Positions 24,401-35,341 of a DNA stretch of 64,000 nucleotides are shown piece by piece (within the stretch, counting starts at the first letter, position 1; every line of letters starts with the position of its first letter). This DNA comes from Achatina immaculata (Eukaryota > Mollusca > Gastropoda > Stylommatophora > Achatinidae), in contig CM019691.1 of the NCBI GenBank assembly GCA_009760885.1, forward strand, positions 24,551,314-24,615,313. Direction: 5' to 3'. The notes beneath the pieces were generated by a model, which was given only the letters and a program-made list of their open reading frames with translations, ran no database searches and was not told the origin of the DNA. A program made the translations under genes and the position numbers.

Positions 24401-26071
24401 TGCTATAAGTCCAAAGTGATCTTCAGGTTTTTAATAGCAGTCCCAAAGTTTCTGCTGTCAGGCTCAGCTGTTTCTGCCAGGTCAAGCAGTATAGAAATAT
24501 ATGTCATGAGTACTCATCTGGAATATATGAGAAATCAGATAATGAAAAAAAAAAATCTGACAATTTGTCCTGAGCTACTTCACCTTAATAAATGCTTAAT
24601 ATGTTAAGACTGGTATCTTTACAAAAATAATGTTATGTATGACTAATTTCTTCAACAGGCAAGAGCATCTATGGGGACAGGTTCCAGGATGAAAATTTCA
24701 AGCTCAAACACTATGGCGCTGGCTGGCTGTCAATGGCTAATGCAGGGAAAGACACAAATGGCTCTCAGTTCTTTATCACAACAAAGAAAACAGAGTGGCT
24801 GGATGGCAAGCATGTAGTCTTTGGGAAAGTAGTTGAAGGCATGGTAAGTGTGGTTCTTTTAAACTAGTCAAATCTGAACGTAATATTGTGCTTACTTGCC
24901 TAATGATGATAAAACTGAGTTTATAAATCTTAATGCCATTGTCAAAACTGCAGATACTAGAAAGGCAACTGGAAGGTATAATCACATGTCTCTTCAAGCA
25001 TTCTTTTTTCATGAGAGACAGTAAAGCTGCAGTTGTTTGACACAAATTTTATGATAGGTTGTAAAATTGCAGTTGCTTGACAGAAATTTAAAATTTCTTA
25101 CCCTTGAAATTGTTCATATTTTCATTTATTTTGTTTGCTTTCAAATTGGCCCTGCTGAAGAGAGGGAAGGCTGCTTTTCTTCCTTAATTCAGATTTCTTC
25201 TCCATGTGGTGTGTCCTTTCCAGAACACATTGTAGTCTTGTGCAAATTGATCAGCATCTTGCAGTGACATATTCAGAATTTCTGTGATGTCCTGAGTTCA
25301 CCTGCAATGAGGTCGTCCGTTTTCTCATTTGCCAGGTGCTATGCCTTCCAGTATCAGCCTCTCCAAACCATTGTGTTTCTCACATACCACTTCTTGATAC
25401 TGTTGAAAACAGGTGCTGCCTTCTGGAATTCCGCTCGAAATCATCTCAGCACAGTCACAACGGACGAAGTTTTTGCATATTCCAAAACACAAAATGTCTG
25501 CTCACGTTTACTGAACGCCATATTTGCTACTGCTGCCTCCTAGCAACAAACCATGAGAGCTATGTGTGCAAGCTTTATTAAAAAAAACTTGGAGAGTTTC
25601 ACTCTCTCTCTTGGCATAAGAGTAATCATGATCTGTTACGTAATTTATTTGTTGCGAATTTTTTTCATGTTTCATTGACATATGAATAACCCTGTACATT
25701 TAAAAGATATGTGACGGCTGTTAATATAAATAATTACATAGTAATACGTGTTATTATCACCTTTCCAGAAATGACAGTAATTTTTTTTTAATCTAAGGTA
25801 CATTTTGTTAAGAAAAGAAAATGGCAGGTGAAAATGGAATTGATAATTTTATGTAGTGATGGTTATGCTAGAAATAGTGAATATTTATGTGATATTTCAG
25901 GAGTGGGGTGTTGAAATATTATTCCTTTTATTTCAGGATGTTGTAAGGAAGATTGAGGGTACAAAAACAGACGGTCGAGACAAGCCCACGGATGATGTTG
26001 TTATTGTAGATAGTGGCGTTCTTGAAGTTACAGAGCCTTTCACAGTGGACAAGAGCGATGCTAAAGATTAA
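18347..26071 (+). CDS. PPIB: Peptidyl-prolyl cis-trans isomerase, cyclophilin B-like (secreted/ER), five exons, complete
   Basis: Joined exons 18347-18430, 20631-20747, 23027-23129, 24659-24843 and 25937-26071 give about 207 residues; human PPIB has 216. All introns are GT-AG and all phases agree (0, 0, 1, 0). Cyclophilins catalyse proline cis-trans isomerisation during protein folding, and the B type works in the ER and secretory pathway. Residues 1 to about 19 form a hydrophobic signal peptide followed by a short Lys-rich stretch. The domain shows [13 protein letters not shown], then [18 protein letters not shown] with the catalytic Arg at residue 82 and Gln at 90. It continues with [16 protein letters not shown] and [12 protein letters not shown], including the cyclosporin-contact Trp at 148 and His at 153. 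The first ATG after an in-frame TGA (18257) is at 18347, so the start is secure. The C-terminus ([11 protein letters not shown]) has no KDEL. Introns 1-3 carry LINE insertions; intron 4 carries a mariner/LINE fragment. Confidence 0.93.
18927..20431 (+). mobile_element. LINE family C insertion with 5' inversion, in PPIB intron 1
   Basis: The + strand part (about 19395-20431) encodes a reverse transcriptase fragment with [20 protein letters not shown], the catalytic box [10 protein letters not shown] and, further on, MYGSEMWS and [10 protein letters not shown]. The part from about 18927 to 19393 reads on the minus strand. It encodes the segment lying just upstream in the same protein ([12 protein letters not shown], then [16 protein letters not shown]). 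The whole is flanked by the 10-bp duplication AGATAATTAT at 18917-18926 and 20432-20441. That layout is the classic twin-priming 5' inversion. Internal stops make it a pseudo-copy. It lies in the sense orientation within PPIB intron 1. Confidence 0.85.
20631..20747 (+). CDS. PPIB: PPIB-like exon 2
   Basis: Thirty-nine codons, phase 0 at both ends. The acceptor is a pyrimidine-rich tract ending CTATCTAG and the donor is GTATGC. It encodes [20 protein letters not shown] and then [19 protein letters not shown], the first beta strands of the cyclophilin barrel. Confidence 0.93.
20885..21085. repeat. Degenerate tandem repeat in PPIB intron 2
   Basis: Three to four diverged units of roughly 50-60 bp share the words CTGTGATGCTCCCA, AAGTTAGCTGTGTTAC and ATTATTATTG. 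No coding content. Confidence 0.45.
21690..22070 (-). mobile_element. LINE fragment, family F-like RT, in PPIB intron 2
   Basis: The minus strand reads [20 protein letters not shown] and, further on, [13 protein letters not shown], matching the finger/palm region of family F (compare 37300-37450: RHTEIIRMLDDINIDGKDLK). It is frame-broken and both ends are eroded. Confidence 0.6.
23027..23129 (+). CDS. PPIB: PPIB-like exon 3 (catalytic Arg/Gln)
   Basis: 103 nt, entering in phase 0 and leaving in phase 1 (acceptor ACTAAG, donor GTAAAC). It starts with [16 protein letters not shown], so the loop before the catalytic FHRVI is about four residues longer than in vertebrate PPIB. It carries the conserved [14 protein letters not shown]. 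Confidence 0.93.
23201..23607 (+). mobile_element. 5'-truncated LINE family E copy in PPIB intron 3
   Basis: About 407 bp matching the 3' end of the family E copy at 34630-35014: the [12 protein letters not shown] segment, the [19 protein letters not shown] region and the terminal ATGTGACGTTTAATGGCAC. It is bounded by a perfect 10-bp duplication, ATTAAACACT, at 23191-23200 and 23608-23617. No intact frame remains. Confidence 0.85.
23895..23914. mobile_element. Possible hAT MITE right terminus in PPIB intron 3
   Basis: Ends AAAAGGTTGAGAACTACTG, the reverse complement of the common hAT end CAGTAGTTCTCAACC. No convincing left end was found in the preceding 300 bp. Confidence 0.35.
24659..24843 (+). 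CDS. PPIB: PPIB-like exon 4
   Basis: 185 nt; it completes the split Gly codon, then 61 codons, ending in phase 0 at a consensus GTAAGT donor. It encodes the most conserved part of the family, including NGSQFFIT and [16 protein letters not shown]. Confidence 0.95.
25150..25384 (-). mobile_element. LINE 3'-terminal fragment (unassigned family), PPIB intron 4
   Basis: The minus strand reads [41 protein letters not shown] with internal stops. This follows the usual pattern of the last 60 residues of many non-LTR retrotransposon proteins (G..GKR.RGRP..W.DDI, then AQDR..W). It abuts the mariner-type HTH fragment without a gap. Confidence 0.5.
25385..25521 (-). pseudogene. N-terminal HTH fragment of a mariner-type transposase (DUF4817-like), PPIB intron 4
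   Basis: From an ATG at 25521 (minus strand) the frame reads [20 protein letters not shown], then VVTVLR, a TGA stop, then [20 protein letters not shown]. This resembles the helix-turn-helix start of the mariner-type transposases seen in arthropods and molluscs (a W/FCVLEY..T.S pattern followed by SIKKWY). The rest of the transposase is missing; the reading changes to a LINE 3' end just after it. Confidence 0.55.
25937..26071 (+). CDS. PPIB: PPIB-like exon 5 (C-terminus and stop)
   Basis: Follows a TTTTATTTCAG acceptor. Forty-four codons and a TAA stop. It encodes [17 protein letters not shown] and the last barrel strand, ending in an acidic/basic tail. The 3' UTR begins at 26072; no strong AATAAA is evident, though an ATTAAA lies near 26493. 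Confidence 0.93.
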   Translation, partial: DVVRKIEGTKTDGRDKPTDDVVIVDSGVLEVTEPFTVDKSDAKD

Positions 26072-27455
26072 TATTGTATTCCTTTGTGTTTAGATAGACT
26101 TGTTAATGTTATGTCCATTGTGTTTTGATACATTGCTAAAGATTATTGTTGTTTTGTCCTTTTGTATTTAGATGATTGATTTTTTTTTCCTTGTAATGGT
26201 AGTTTGTATGTTTAATACATTGTAAACCTGCATAATTTTTTTCAAAAGTTCATTTACATTTATATCTCTTAAATGAAGCTTACTCTTAAAGATGTACACC
26301 GAGTTTTATGATAATTTTTAGCAGCAAAATTCTTCTGTGAGCAGCGATGATCTGTTTTTTTAAGGTCTGTCATGTCACAGTGTAAATGTAAACAAAAGCT
26401 CAAAGTAAAAAATGAAGTAAAAATGATGAATATCAGTGATTGAAATTAAAAGTGGTTAATTGCCAGTGTAAGTTTTGCTATTGTACCGAAACATTAAATT
26501 TATTTTATGTTAAAATTTGATATATGATGGCTTATGTATAGTGGAAGTTGTGAGCATGGTCATGAGATATAACTTTGTTACTTTGACTTTTAATTTTAAA
26601 TTGAGGCTCAGCTTAACTTAAAGTGCGCAAGCACGGAAGCAAAGATTAAGACAACAGATACTGTTATAGATTCCACTATAAATCTGTGCAGAACACAACA
26701 AATCACAGTATTCGAGCTCTAAACAAGACTATAAGCCCATCTGCATAAATCATAGACTGTTAGAACCTTACTTTGCATGTGTCAGATTGGAATCCGGATA
26801 GTAATTTAGACATAGCAAAGAACTAACATTACTTGATAATGAGCAATATTTAGGCTTTCATCTTCATTAGACAACAGAAGATGAAAGGAATGGAGAAGAA
26901 ATATTGTGAATAAACAAAGCAGAACATAAACAAAAGGTAATGACGTCTCTGGAAAGAAAGTATAATCACTGATAAATACATTGCTTGCAATCACTGATAC
27001 ATATTCATAAAAGCTGGTATGAATGGGTTATTTGATGTGTCATTGGCATGACTTGGTAGCATGTGGACTCATGACCAGCAGCTGTCACCCACAGGTAGAC
27101 AGCAGTAAAAAGGGGTGCCCAGCAGTGGTGGATTAGGCTTAAGAAGTTTAAGCCTGGGGCCTGAATAACAGGAGGATAAGCGTCATTGAAAGACATTTTT
27201 TTTTTAATACAGACTTCTTTAGTGTGATATATCATTTATAACAGTTATTGCTGCACTGGCATATGTTATCCAGAAGACATGCTATATCTATCAGTTCTGT
27301 TTGGTTTGTGTAAAGCAGAGATCAGAACTGGCGGGGAGTCAGGCTAATATCAGAAGCTGTGTTCCATCTAAGAAGTAGTTTGGCATGTGTAAAAATACTT
27401 TTGCAAATACAGTCATTTATGTAATCTTGACAGTTTAGGAACAGTGAGATTATTC
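26072..27455. other. PPIB 3' UTR and downstream spacer
   Basis: AT-rich; no further exon recognised. The 3' UTR end cannot be fixed (weak ATTAAA at about 26493). A stretch near 27120-27180 (CAGCAGTGGTGGATTAGG and following) has MITE-like wording only. Confidence 0.45.
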
Positions 27456-27580
27456 CTTCCTATCTCACCTTCTTTACCTCTGTCTGAGGCCCATCAACAA
27501 GGGCTCGCCATTATTTCTGTCCTGGACTGTTTTGTCTGTTCATCTTCAGATGTAGTCATCTCACCACACAGCATCATAGA
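27456..27580 (-). mobile_element. Probable LINE 3'-end fragment
   Basis: The minus strand shows CAGGACAGAAATAATGGCGA, then GCCCTTGTTGATGGGCCTCA, resembling the terminal (A)QDR..W..L..GL coding pattern of LINE 3' ends. It is too short to assign to a family. Confidence 0.3.
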
Positions 27581-27642
27581 CCTTCATGAAGAAGTTCTTT
27601 CCTCTCTCCCTCCTTCATGAAGAAGTTCTTTCCTCTCTCCCT
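27581..27642. repeat. Perfect 31-bp tandem duplication
   Basis: CCTTCATGAAGAAGTTCTTT plus CCTCTCTCCCT occurs twice without a gap (27581-27611, 27612-27642). Confidence 0.95.
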
Positions 27643-28589
27643 CATGTTAAGCTCTTGTTGTTTTCATAGCTGAAGTGGTTTTTTTTTTTGCAGAATTAGG
27701 TAGCTGACCCTATATCCAACCCTCCTCCGTTCTCTTCTGGGCTTGTGACTGGCCATTGTGGAGGTAGTGAATATATGAATAACCAAAAAAAGTAATGTAA
27801 ATGAAAACTGATGAAATGAGTGACGCACACACACACACACAAAAAAACAAAAAACATGAGCAATTCCTCGCACACTCATCTTAGAGGGAACATTGATCAG
27901 GAGATGAGCACCATAGTCAGCAAAAGACTGTTACTAAGTTTAGCCTTGGGGATTGATTGATGGTTAATCCACCATTGGTGTGCAGCAAACAAGTGCTTGG
28001 GAAAACAGCCTCAGAAGAGAGCGAGAGAGAAAATATGTTACTTCATTGTACTGCTTGCACAGCAGTGGGTGAAATTATGTCTGTGGGAAAAAGGTTGCAC
28101 TTCTGTGTTAACAAGCATACCACTTTTTGCACCATTAATATAAGACCTCAGTTTGATACATCCAAGAAACACTTGTAAAGTCAATTGTTCACTTTTCTAA
28201 GGGTATCCTTGCTGTTTGTGGTCTGATTTCTGATGTGAAAGGTTCTGATAATAGCAAAATCGTTTTGAAATTCTGTCTCTTACATTCCCGTTTTGCTGGA
28301 TTTTCATGGGGTTTTTTCTTTCCCGCATTATTTTGTATCTCGACAAATATCCCACTGAAATTCAATGTTTTTAAAAGACATGGACAAAGCAATTCCGAAA
28401 CAAGAATTGATGAAGATTTAACCTTCCTTATAGATTAATAGAAAAAATTTTTAATTTGGCATTGCCCCAAGACTGTGGCTTGTAAGAGAAAACACTCAGG
28501 TTTTTGTTTAGGCAAAACCCTAAGAACTTCTGATTGCATTGGAACACATTGGAAAAGGCTACTGAGATAGACCAGTCAGGTACTGTGCA

Positions 28590-28665
28590 TAGAAGGTTTT
28601 AGGCAGGAAATAGACTGGATTAGAACTCGGAACTTCTCAGCAGGAGTCGTACGGACCTCCAGAAG
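28590..28665 (-). mobile_element. tRNA-derived SINE fragment (minus strand)
   Basis: The minus strand has CTGAGAAGTTCCGAGTTCTA and ATCCAGTC, a box B-like segment with the spacing seen in the other SINE pieces. Only the head remains. Confidence 0.35.
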
Positions 28666-28669
28666 GGAA

Positions 28670-30190
28670 ATAGATTTTTTTTAAAAAAAGGGGGTATAGA
28701 CATGAGAGGTGTCCTTGAGTTCAGACACGCATTAAAGACTAGATATAGAACGTTTTGTTTTAGATATGTATGATGGCCTGGTAGATAACTGTTTTCCCGT
28801 TCTAACTAGCTGGTTGCTTGTCTTGCCAGAGTCCGTGGTTCTAGTCACGGTCATTCACTTTCATTTTTTTTTTTTTTGTCTTTCACATTTAAAGTGCTTC
28901 ATATTTTCCAAGGCCAGCTACCCAACATTGTGCTCTGTTGCTTTAAAATAGGTAAATATTTCGGGTTTTCCCACTGGGTAATAGTGCGATAAAAAGCAAA
29001 ATATAATATTCACACACGGAAAAAGTTACTCAAAACTTGACTGCGTATGGATAAAAAGATGATAGAGGATTCAGTATATACGAAGATAACTACGTTTCTT
29101 GTCTCCTTTATATATGTATGCCAACAATCCTTTGCTGAAGGTTTTAACCCCCCAAAAAGAATGCAGAAATCAATTATGCATTTATTATACAGCCTTACTT
29201 TTGAGGTAAATCAAAGGCACATTCGTGACCAAGCACCAAAATCATTTGTTCGCTTTATGTCAAAATAATTATAATGAATTTGTGCGCTTTGCATAAAATA
29301 CAAAAGCCTGCCTACAGCGATGAGGGATTGTCAAACTTCATGTGATGTTGTGCAGATGACTCCCATTTTCTGTTCCTTTTCAAACAAAACATGCACACAT
29401 AACTAACAAGACCCGTGTGAAATCCTCAGAAGCATTATCTACCTGGTGCAGCTCTTAAAATTAAATGCTATATATATACCAACCCTGAGGCTAACATGTC
29501 ATCTATGCGTTTCTGATTACCAAATTTGAAGGCCGTCAGATTTGACAATCAGCAACCCATACCAGATGTTAGCGTCAGGGTTAGCGAACCATAGCTGACT
29601 AAGACACCATCCCACCTCTCCGTTGGTACCTCTAGTAACATTCCTAACCTGGCAAACAAGACAGGGATCGCTATAGTCCCCATGCTGGAGTCTGCTAATG
29701 ATGTATTACACAACCCCTGCCTTTTAGCTGCACCCCGGGACTGAAAAAATAGCTCCCACGCCAATACAAGGCCATGTCTCAACACCCCCACAGCATCAGC
29801 TGCAAAGAACACTAGCTCGCAATTACAGGGGAATAGAAGACAAGACAAGTTCCTACCACATTTCTTCATTCAGGTCAGGACCAGCAGAGGAATCTATAGT
29901 TCGTGCAAAGAACCCTCACTACATACACGTGCGCATTCAGTGAAAACTAACAGATGCAGTGGCTAAGTCGTCTAGAATGAATAGAAGATAGTCATTAGAT
30001 AAAACTCCCATATATACAGGAGACTGAAGCGACAAGACCAGGGCAAAGATCGAGAGACATTGAGGAAGATGACCTATGAGAAGTCGTAGGGAGAAAACCA
30101 AGGACGGATGAATGGCTACTGCTATCTGAAGTAACGAAACTGTTGAGTGTTGCAGAGAGAGAGAGATCGGTTGTCATTTCAAGTTCGAAG
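28670..30190. other. Noncoding spacer
   Basis: Contains a 106-codon stop-free stretch on the minus strand (29549-29869) with no recognisable domain, no splice support and a composition like its surroundings; not called as a gene. Confidence 0.4.
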
Positions 30191-30200
30191 TTATCCTCAG

Positions 30201-31237
30201 TTATGGGGAAAGAAGGAAATGACACGATAAATCAGAATGGAGAAAGATTAATTGAAATATGTCTAAAAGAGGGCATGATCATTGGAGGAACAATATTTCC
30301 ACACAAAGAGATACATAAAACAACATGGATATCTCCAGATGATAGAACCAGAAACCAGATAGATCATTTTTGTATTAGAAAGCAGTTCAGAACATCTCTG
30401 ATGCAGTAAGAACATACAGGGATGCAGATGTCAACAGTGATCACAACCTGTGTATAGGGAAAATAAGACTATAACTGAAAAGACAACACAAGAAAGCAGT
30501 ACTCAAAAAGATAAACAATCATACCCTACAGTAAGAAAATACTAACAGTGATTTCAATCCGAAACTTACAAAACAGTTCACAACACTTGGTGAAGTTGAG
30601 GGGACAGATATAGATGAATTATGGAACTCTTACTGCACAGCCATAACAACAGCAGCAAATGCAAGCGCTGGACTACAAAAAACGAATAGAAAAGCATGGA
30701 TATCGGATAACATGGAAATTCATATATGAAAGTCGAACAGCCAAATTAACCATGTTGAACAGATTTTGGAAAAAGTTTTGGCAAAAGCAACGTTCAAAGA
30801 ACAAGACAATAAAATAAAAAGTTCAGCTAGAAGGGATAAAAGAGAATACATGGACAATATGGCGAAAGAAACAGAGAAGGCAGCAAAAACAGGAGATAGC
30901 AAAACTCTATATAACATATAAAAATGGCTAACAGGTACTATTGCATCCAAAGAAAGAATAATCTTCAGCAAAACTGGCACACTATTAATCTCAAGTAAAG
31001 ACCAAAAGCAAAGATGGGCCGAACACTTTCTAGAAATGACTAACTGACCACACCAAAATGAATTAATAAATCTTGAAACCGATTTACCAATTCCACAAGT
31101 AAATGTAAACCTAGATGAACTTACACTGAATGAAATTGAAAGACCAGTGAATCTAATGGCTAACAACAAAGCTGCAGGTGAAGATGAAATAACAGGCAAA
31201 GTGCTAAAAGCTATTAACAGTGACAACATGAACCAAC
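30201..31237 (+). mobile_element. LINE family E copy, 5' part (host of a nested family D insertion)
   Basis: Begins within the endonuclease (NQNGERLIEICLKEGMIIGG, TIFPHKEIHKTTWISPDDRT) and runs through the connector to LMANNKAAGEDEITGKVLKA. It is interrupted at 31237/31248 by a family D element and resumes at 33682. A 7-bp repeat TCCTCAG (30194-30200 and 35015-35021) may be its target duplication. Frames are broken. Confidence 0.85.
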
Positions 31238-31247
31238 TACAGAGCAT

Positions 31248-33671
31248 TCATTCATTCCTTTGCATGTCCCTTGTGGAACTTTGCCTCCCTAACAGCACTC
31301 CTGTAGGCCTCTCGGTTGTGAGCAAGATGACCTGCTGCCGATGCATCCTTTTGCAGATCATCAACAATGTCTTGCAGCCATCTTCGCCTTGGTCTTCCTC
31401 TCTTTCTTTTTCTCACTATCTACCCTTCCAAGAGTTTTCTCTAGATTATCATGACGTTTAATGTGTCCAAAATATTTTTTCTCTGTTTTATCCTCTTTAC
31501 TAGACAGCCTTCTTCAATATTAAGTTCTTGTAGTATGGATATATTTATATATTTGTTCTTTTTTGTGTCCATGGTATTTGAAGAACACTTCTGTAGCACT
31601 TACATTCAAAGGCATTTATGTGTTTCTCAGCTGTCTTGTTAAGTGTCACAAGCATATGTTGTGATGGGAAAGATGCATGCACTTAAAAATCATATTTTTG
31701 TAGTTCTGTCCGTTCCTCTCCACAGATTCTTTAGTTCTTTTACTTTCTGAAGAGTGATAGATGTCCTTTTAATTTCCCTCATTGTATCTCCATTATTAGT
31801 TAGCAGTGATCCAAGATATTCAAAACTCCACTTTTCCAGTTTTTCCTCATTGATATATATATCAGCTGCCTTGTTTGTTTTGTCATTTGTCATCAATTTA
31901 GTTTTTTTCGCATTAAGATACAGGTTTTGCTCTTCACTGTTCTTATGGACTGACATAATTAGTTTTTCCATTTGTTTTTGTGTTGTGGACAGTAATGCTG
32001 TGTCATCAGCATATCTAATCTCTGGTATTTCATAACCTCCAATTGTTATGACATTGTAATATTCTTTGTCTACATCTTCTCTAACATTCCTCATTATATT
32101 TTCAGTATACAAGTTAAATAAGTAAGGCAACAATATGCACCCCTGACAGACCCCTTGTTTTATGTCAAACCAAGTTGTTTCACCATTTATTCTTACTGCT
32201 GCTTGCTGGTCTAGATACATCAGTGATTTTAATTGTATCAAATGTGTTGGAAATGCCATTTTTTCCATTATTTCCCAAAGTTTCTGGTGTTGTACACAAT
32301 CAAGTGCCTTTGAGTAGTCTATAAAGGATAAATATAGATTCACATTAAACTCTCTGCATTTCTCTATTATTAATCTTATATTGAATATATGATCTCTTGA
32401 TCCTCTTCCTTGCCTGAAACCAGCTTGTACCCTATTGACTTTTTCTATTTTCTTATGAAGTCTACCCATTATGATTTTTAACAGAATTTTACTGGCATGA
32501 CTAATCAGGGCGACATTTCTATAGTTTGTGCATAATTCAGGTTACCCTTTTTTGGCAGTGGTATGAATACGGTTCTTTTCCATTCTTTTGGCCAAAATAC
32601 CTGAATGCCATATCTTTTTACATAGTGCATGATAGATTGTTGGACATTCCTTTCCTCCTGCTTTAATAAATTCAGCTGTTATCACATCCTGGCGATTTAC
32701 CATTTTTCAGATTCTTTATTGCCCATAAGACTTCTTCTATTGTCTGGTTCTTTCTCCTCCAATAATAATTCACACTGTTGATTTCTGCTTTCACAGTCAG
32801 TTGTTTCATACATTCCTCTGCAATATTCCTTCCATCTTTCTAGAATTTCCTCTGTCTCTGTCGAGGTATTCCCCATCTCATCACAAATTACATTTAGCTT
32901 AGGTGTGACATTTCTCGCCAATGTCTTCATTTCTTTAAACATTTCACTATCTCTTCCACACTTCTGATGTCCTTCTGTTCTTTCACAACAATCTTGTATG
33001 TATTGTTTTTTGTCTTTTCTTGTGTTTCTTTGTACTTCTTTCATTAAAGATTTATATTTCTCTTTGTTGTTTGTCACTTTTCATTGTGTCTTCATTTCTC
33101 TATGTTGTTTTATCAGTTCTAGTGTGCCTGCTGTAATCCATCCATTCTTTTGTGTTTTCTTTACTGGAACCATGTCTTTAGCTGTTGTTATTAAGATATC
33201 TCTGGCCTGTGTAGCCAATTCATCTGGTGTCATCTCTTCTTGTACAGCCATCAGGATTTCGAAATGGTTCTTCACTTCTATACCGTATTGTTCTGGTATT
33301 TTTGTAAGATCAAAGCGGAGTGGTCTTGATCCCATAACTGTCTTTTTTATCTTTATCTTCATGTCTGCTATTAATAACTCATGGTCCGTGTCACAGTCAT
33401 CACCTGGTAAAGTTTTTGCTGATGTTATACTTGACCTCCATCTTCTTTTGCACTAAAATGTAATCTATTTGATTCTTGGTTTTCCCATCAGGTGATGTCC
33501 ATGTGTAAAGTCTTCTTGGATGTTGTTTAAAAAAGTGTGTTAGCAATCATTAGCTCATTTTCCATGCAAAAAGCCATTAGATTGTCACCTGCCTCATTTC
33601 TATGTACTATGCTAAATTTCCCTACAACATGTCCATCTTCTGCTCTTTCTGTACCAGTCTTTGCATTAAAA
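31248..33671 (-). mobile_element. LINE family D copy nested inside family E, 10-bp TSD
   Basis: 2,424 bp, 5'-truncated in the endonuclease, antisense to its host. Reading the minus strand: end of endonuclease, connector (KIKKTVMGSRPLRFDLTKIP; CGRDSEMFKEMKTLARNVTP) and an uninterrupted 259-codon RT segment (31690-32469). That segment has VQAGFRQGRGSRDHIF, FIDYSKALDCV, KQGVCQGCILLPYLFNLYTE and the active site IRYADDTALLSTTQ. It ends in an AATGAATG tail. The duplication TACAGAGCAT occurs at 31238-31247 and 33672-33681. Confidence 0.93.
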
Positions 33672-33681
33672 TACAGAGCAT

Positions 33682-35014
33682 GTTTAATAAAATTTGGAAA
33701 GAAGAAACGATCCCTTCTGAATGATAAAATAAAAGGAATCATTGTTAAAATACGTTTAAAAAAAAAGAGACAACCTTAGCAACTGCAATAACTGGATAGG
33801 AGTAACCTTACTATCAGTTGTGTTAAAAGTGTTTTGCGAAGTTATTCTGAATAGAATTAAAGATATAATGGATACTATAATGAGAGAAGAACAAGGGAGA
33901 AGATGTCTCGACCAAATCTTTACTCTAAGAATAATATTTGAAGAACATATTGAAAAGCAAAAATCATTGATCCTGAGCTTCATAGACTTTAAAAGGCATT
34001 TGATTGCATACACAGAGATCCATTGTGGAGAATTTTAAGATTATTAAGGAATGCTATCTAAAACTGTCAACATCATTAAGGATCTCTAGAACAGGTATAT
34101 TTGTGCAGTCAAAACATAAGGAATGAGCGAATAGTTCCATTGTGAAACAAGCATGTATACCACCTCCCTTGCTGTTTTGAAATTGCCATAAACTTAATAA
34201 TGAAAAAATGCTTCATAGGTAAAACGGGCATTGTACACGGGACCTAACTAGAAAATCTTGATTTTGCAGATGACATAACGATTATCAGTGACAACATGAA
34301 ATCTGTGCAAGTAAAATAGGACTTGAAATTAACAATGAAAAAAAAAACAAAAATAATGAAACTTCTCATTAATCACAAAGGAAAAATATACATAGAAGGA
34401 ACAGCTGTTGAAGAAATAAATTATTTTGCAAAACTCGGCAGCAACATAGACCAGAATGGTGACACCAGAAGGGAAGTTAGAATTGCAAAAGCAGCATTGA
34501 CCTTAAAGAATCTTGAGAACATATGGCATTCAAAAGTTATGAGCACAAAAACTAAGTTAAGATTATTCAATTCAAATGTAATATTCACCCTCATTTATGC
34601 ATGCGAAAGCTGGAAAACAACTAAAGAAATAGACAAGAAATTAGAATCTTTTGAAAACAAATGCCTGAGAAAAATACTCGATATAAAGTGGAACGAATTC
34701 AAGAACAATGCAGAGATAAGACAGATGAGCAAACAACAACCTGTCTAATGGGTGATCAGAAAAAGAAGGACATATGTTGGTCATGTGATGAGCGGAAACT
34801 GAGAATCCCAAAACAAGCTATCAAATGGAACACAACAAGCCGAAAAATAAAGAGGTCGAACACTTGAAATTCTAAAGAGAACATTGTTAAGAGAGGCCAG
34901 TTTCGTGGCCATAACATCCCTTGATGAAGAAGAAAAGCTCGCGGAAGACAGGAAAAATTGGCAAACTACTATGTGACGTTTAACGGCACGGGAAAGATGT
35001 AAAGATGCAAGATG
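33682..35014 (+). mobile_element. LINE family E copy, 3' part
   Basis: Continues directly from 31237 (MNQLQS | MFNKIWKEETIPSE). Visible segments are LSVVLKVFCEVILNRIKDIM, FADDITIISD in a broken frame, KIYIEGTAVEEINYFAKLGS and NVIFTLIYACESWKTTKEID. It ends after ATGTGACGTTTAACGGCACG. Confidence 0.88.
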
Positions 35015-35341
35015 TCCTCAGCAACGCAGAATGTACATGACCTATAGAAGTAAAACGTATATGACATTGGAGGACAACGACTGTACGAGGATGTACTGTG
35101 ACATGTACCAGCGAAAGAGTGTGACTTGCATTTGCAAATAACTTGGTTTCTACTGCATGTCTTCGCCGTAAGGGAAACAACAAAGTTTTTTGGTTATGTC
35201 GGTGTGTTTTCTTACATCTTGGAGACGACACTGAAATCACTATTCTTGGCCAGCTCCACCACGCAAGATAACTCCTCGATCCCCTTTCCCTACTAGCAGC
35301 ATAGAAGTAAAGTTTTGATTGGGTTCAGTTTTCTGGTAGTA

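Noticed and set aside
29549..29869. 106-codon open stretch on the minus strand
   Set aside because: No domain or splice support, and no composition difference from surroundings; expected by chance in a window of this size.
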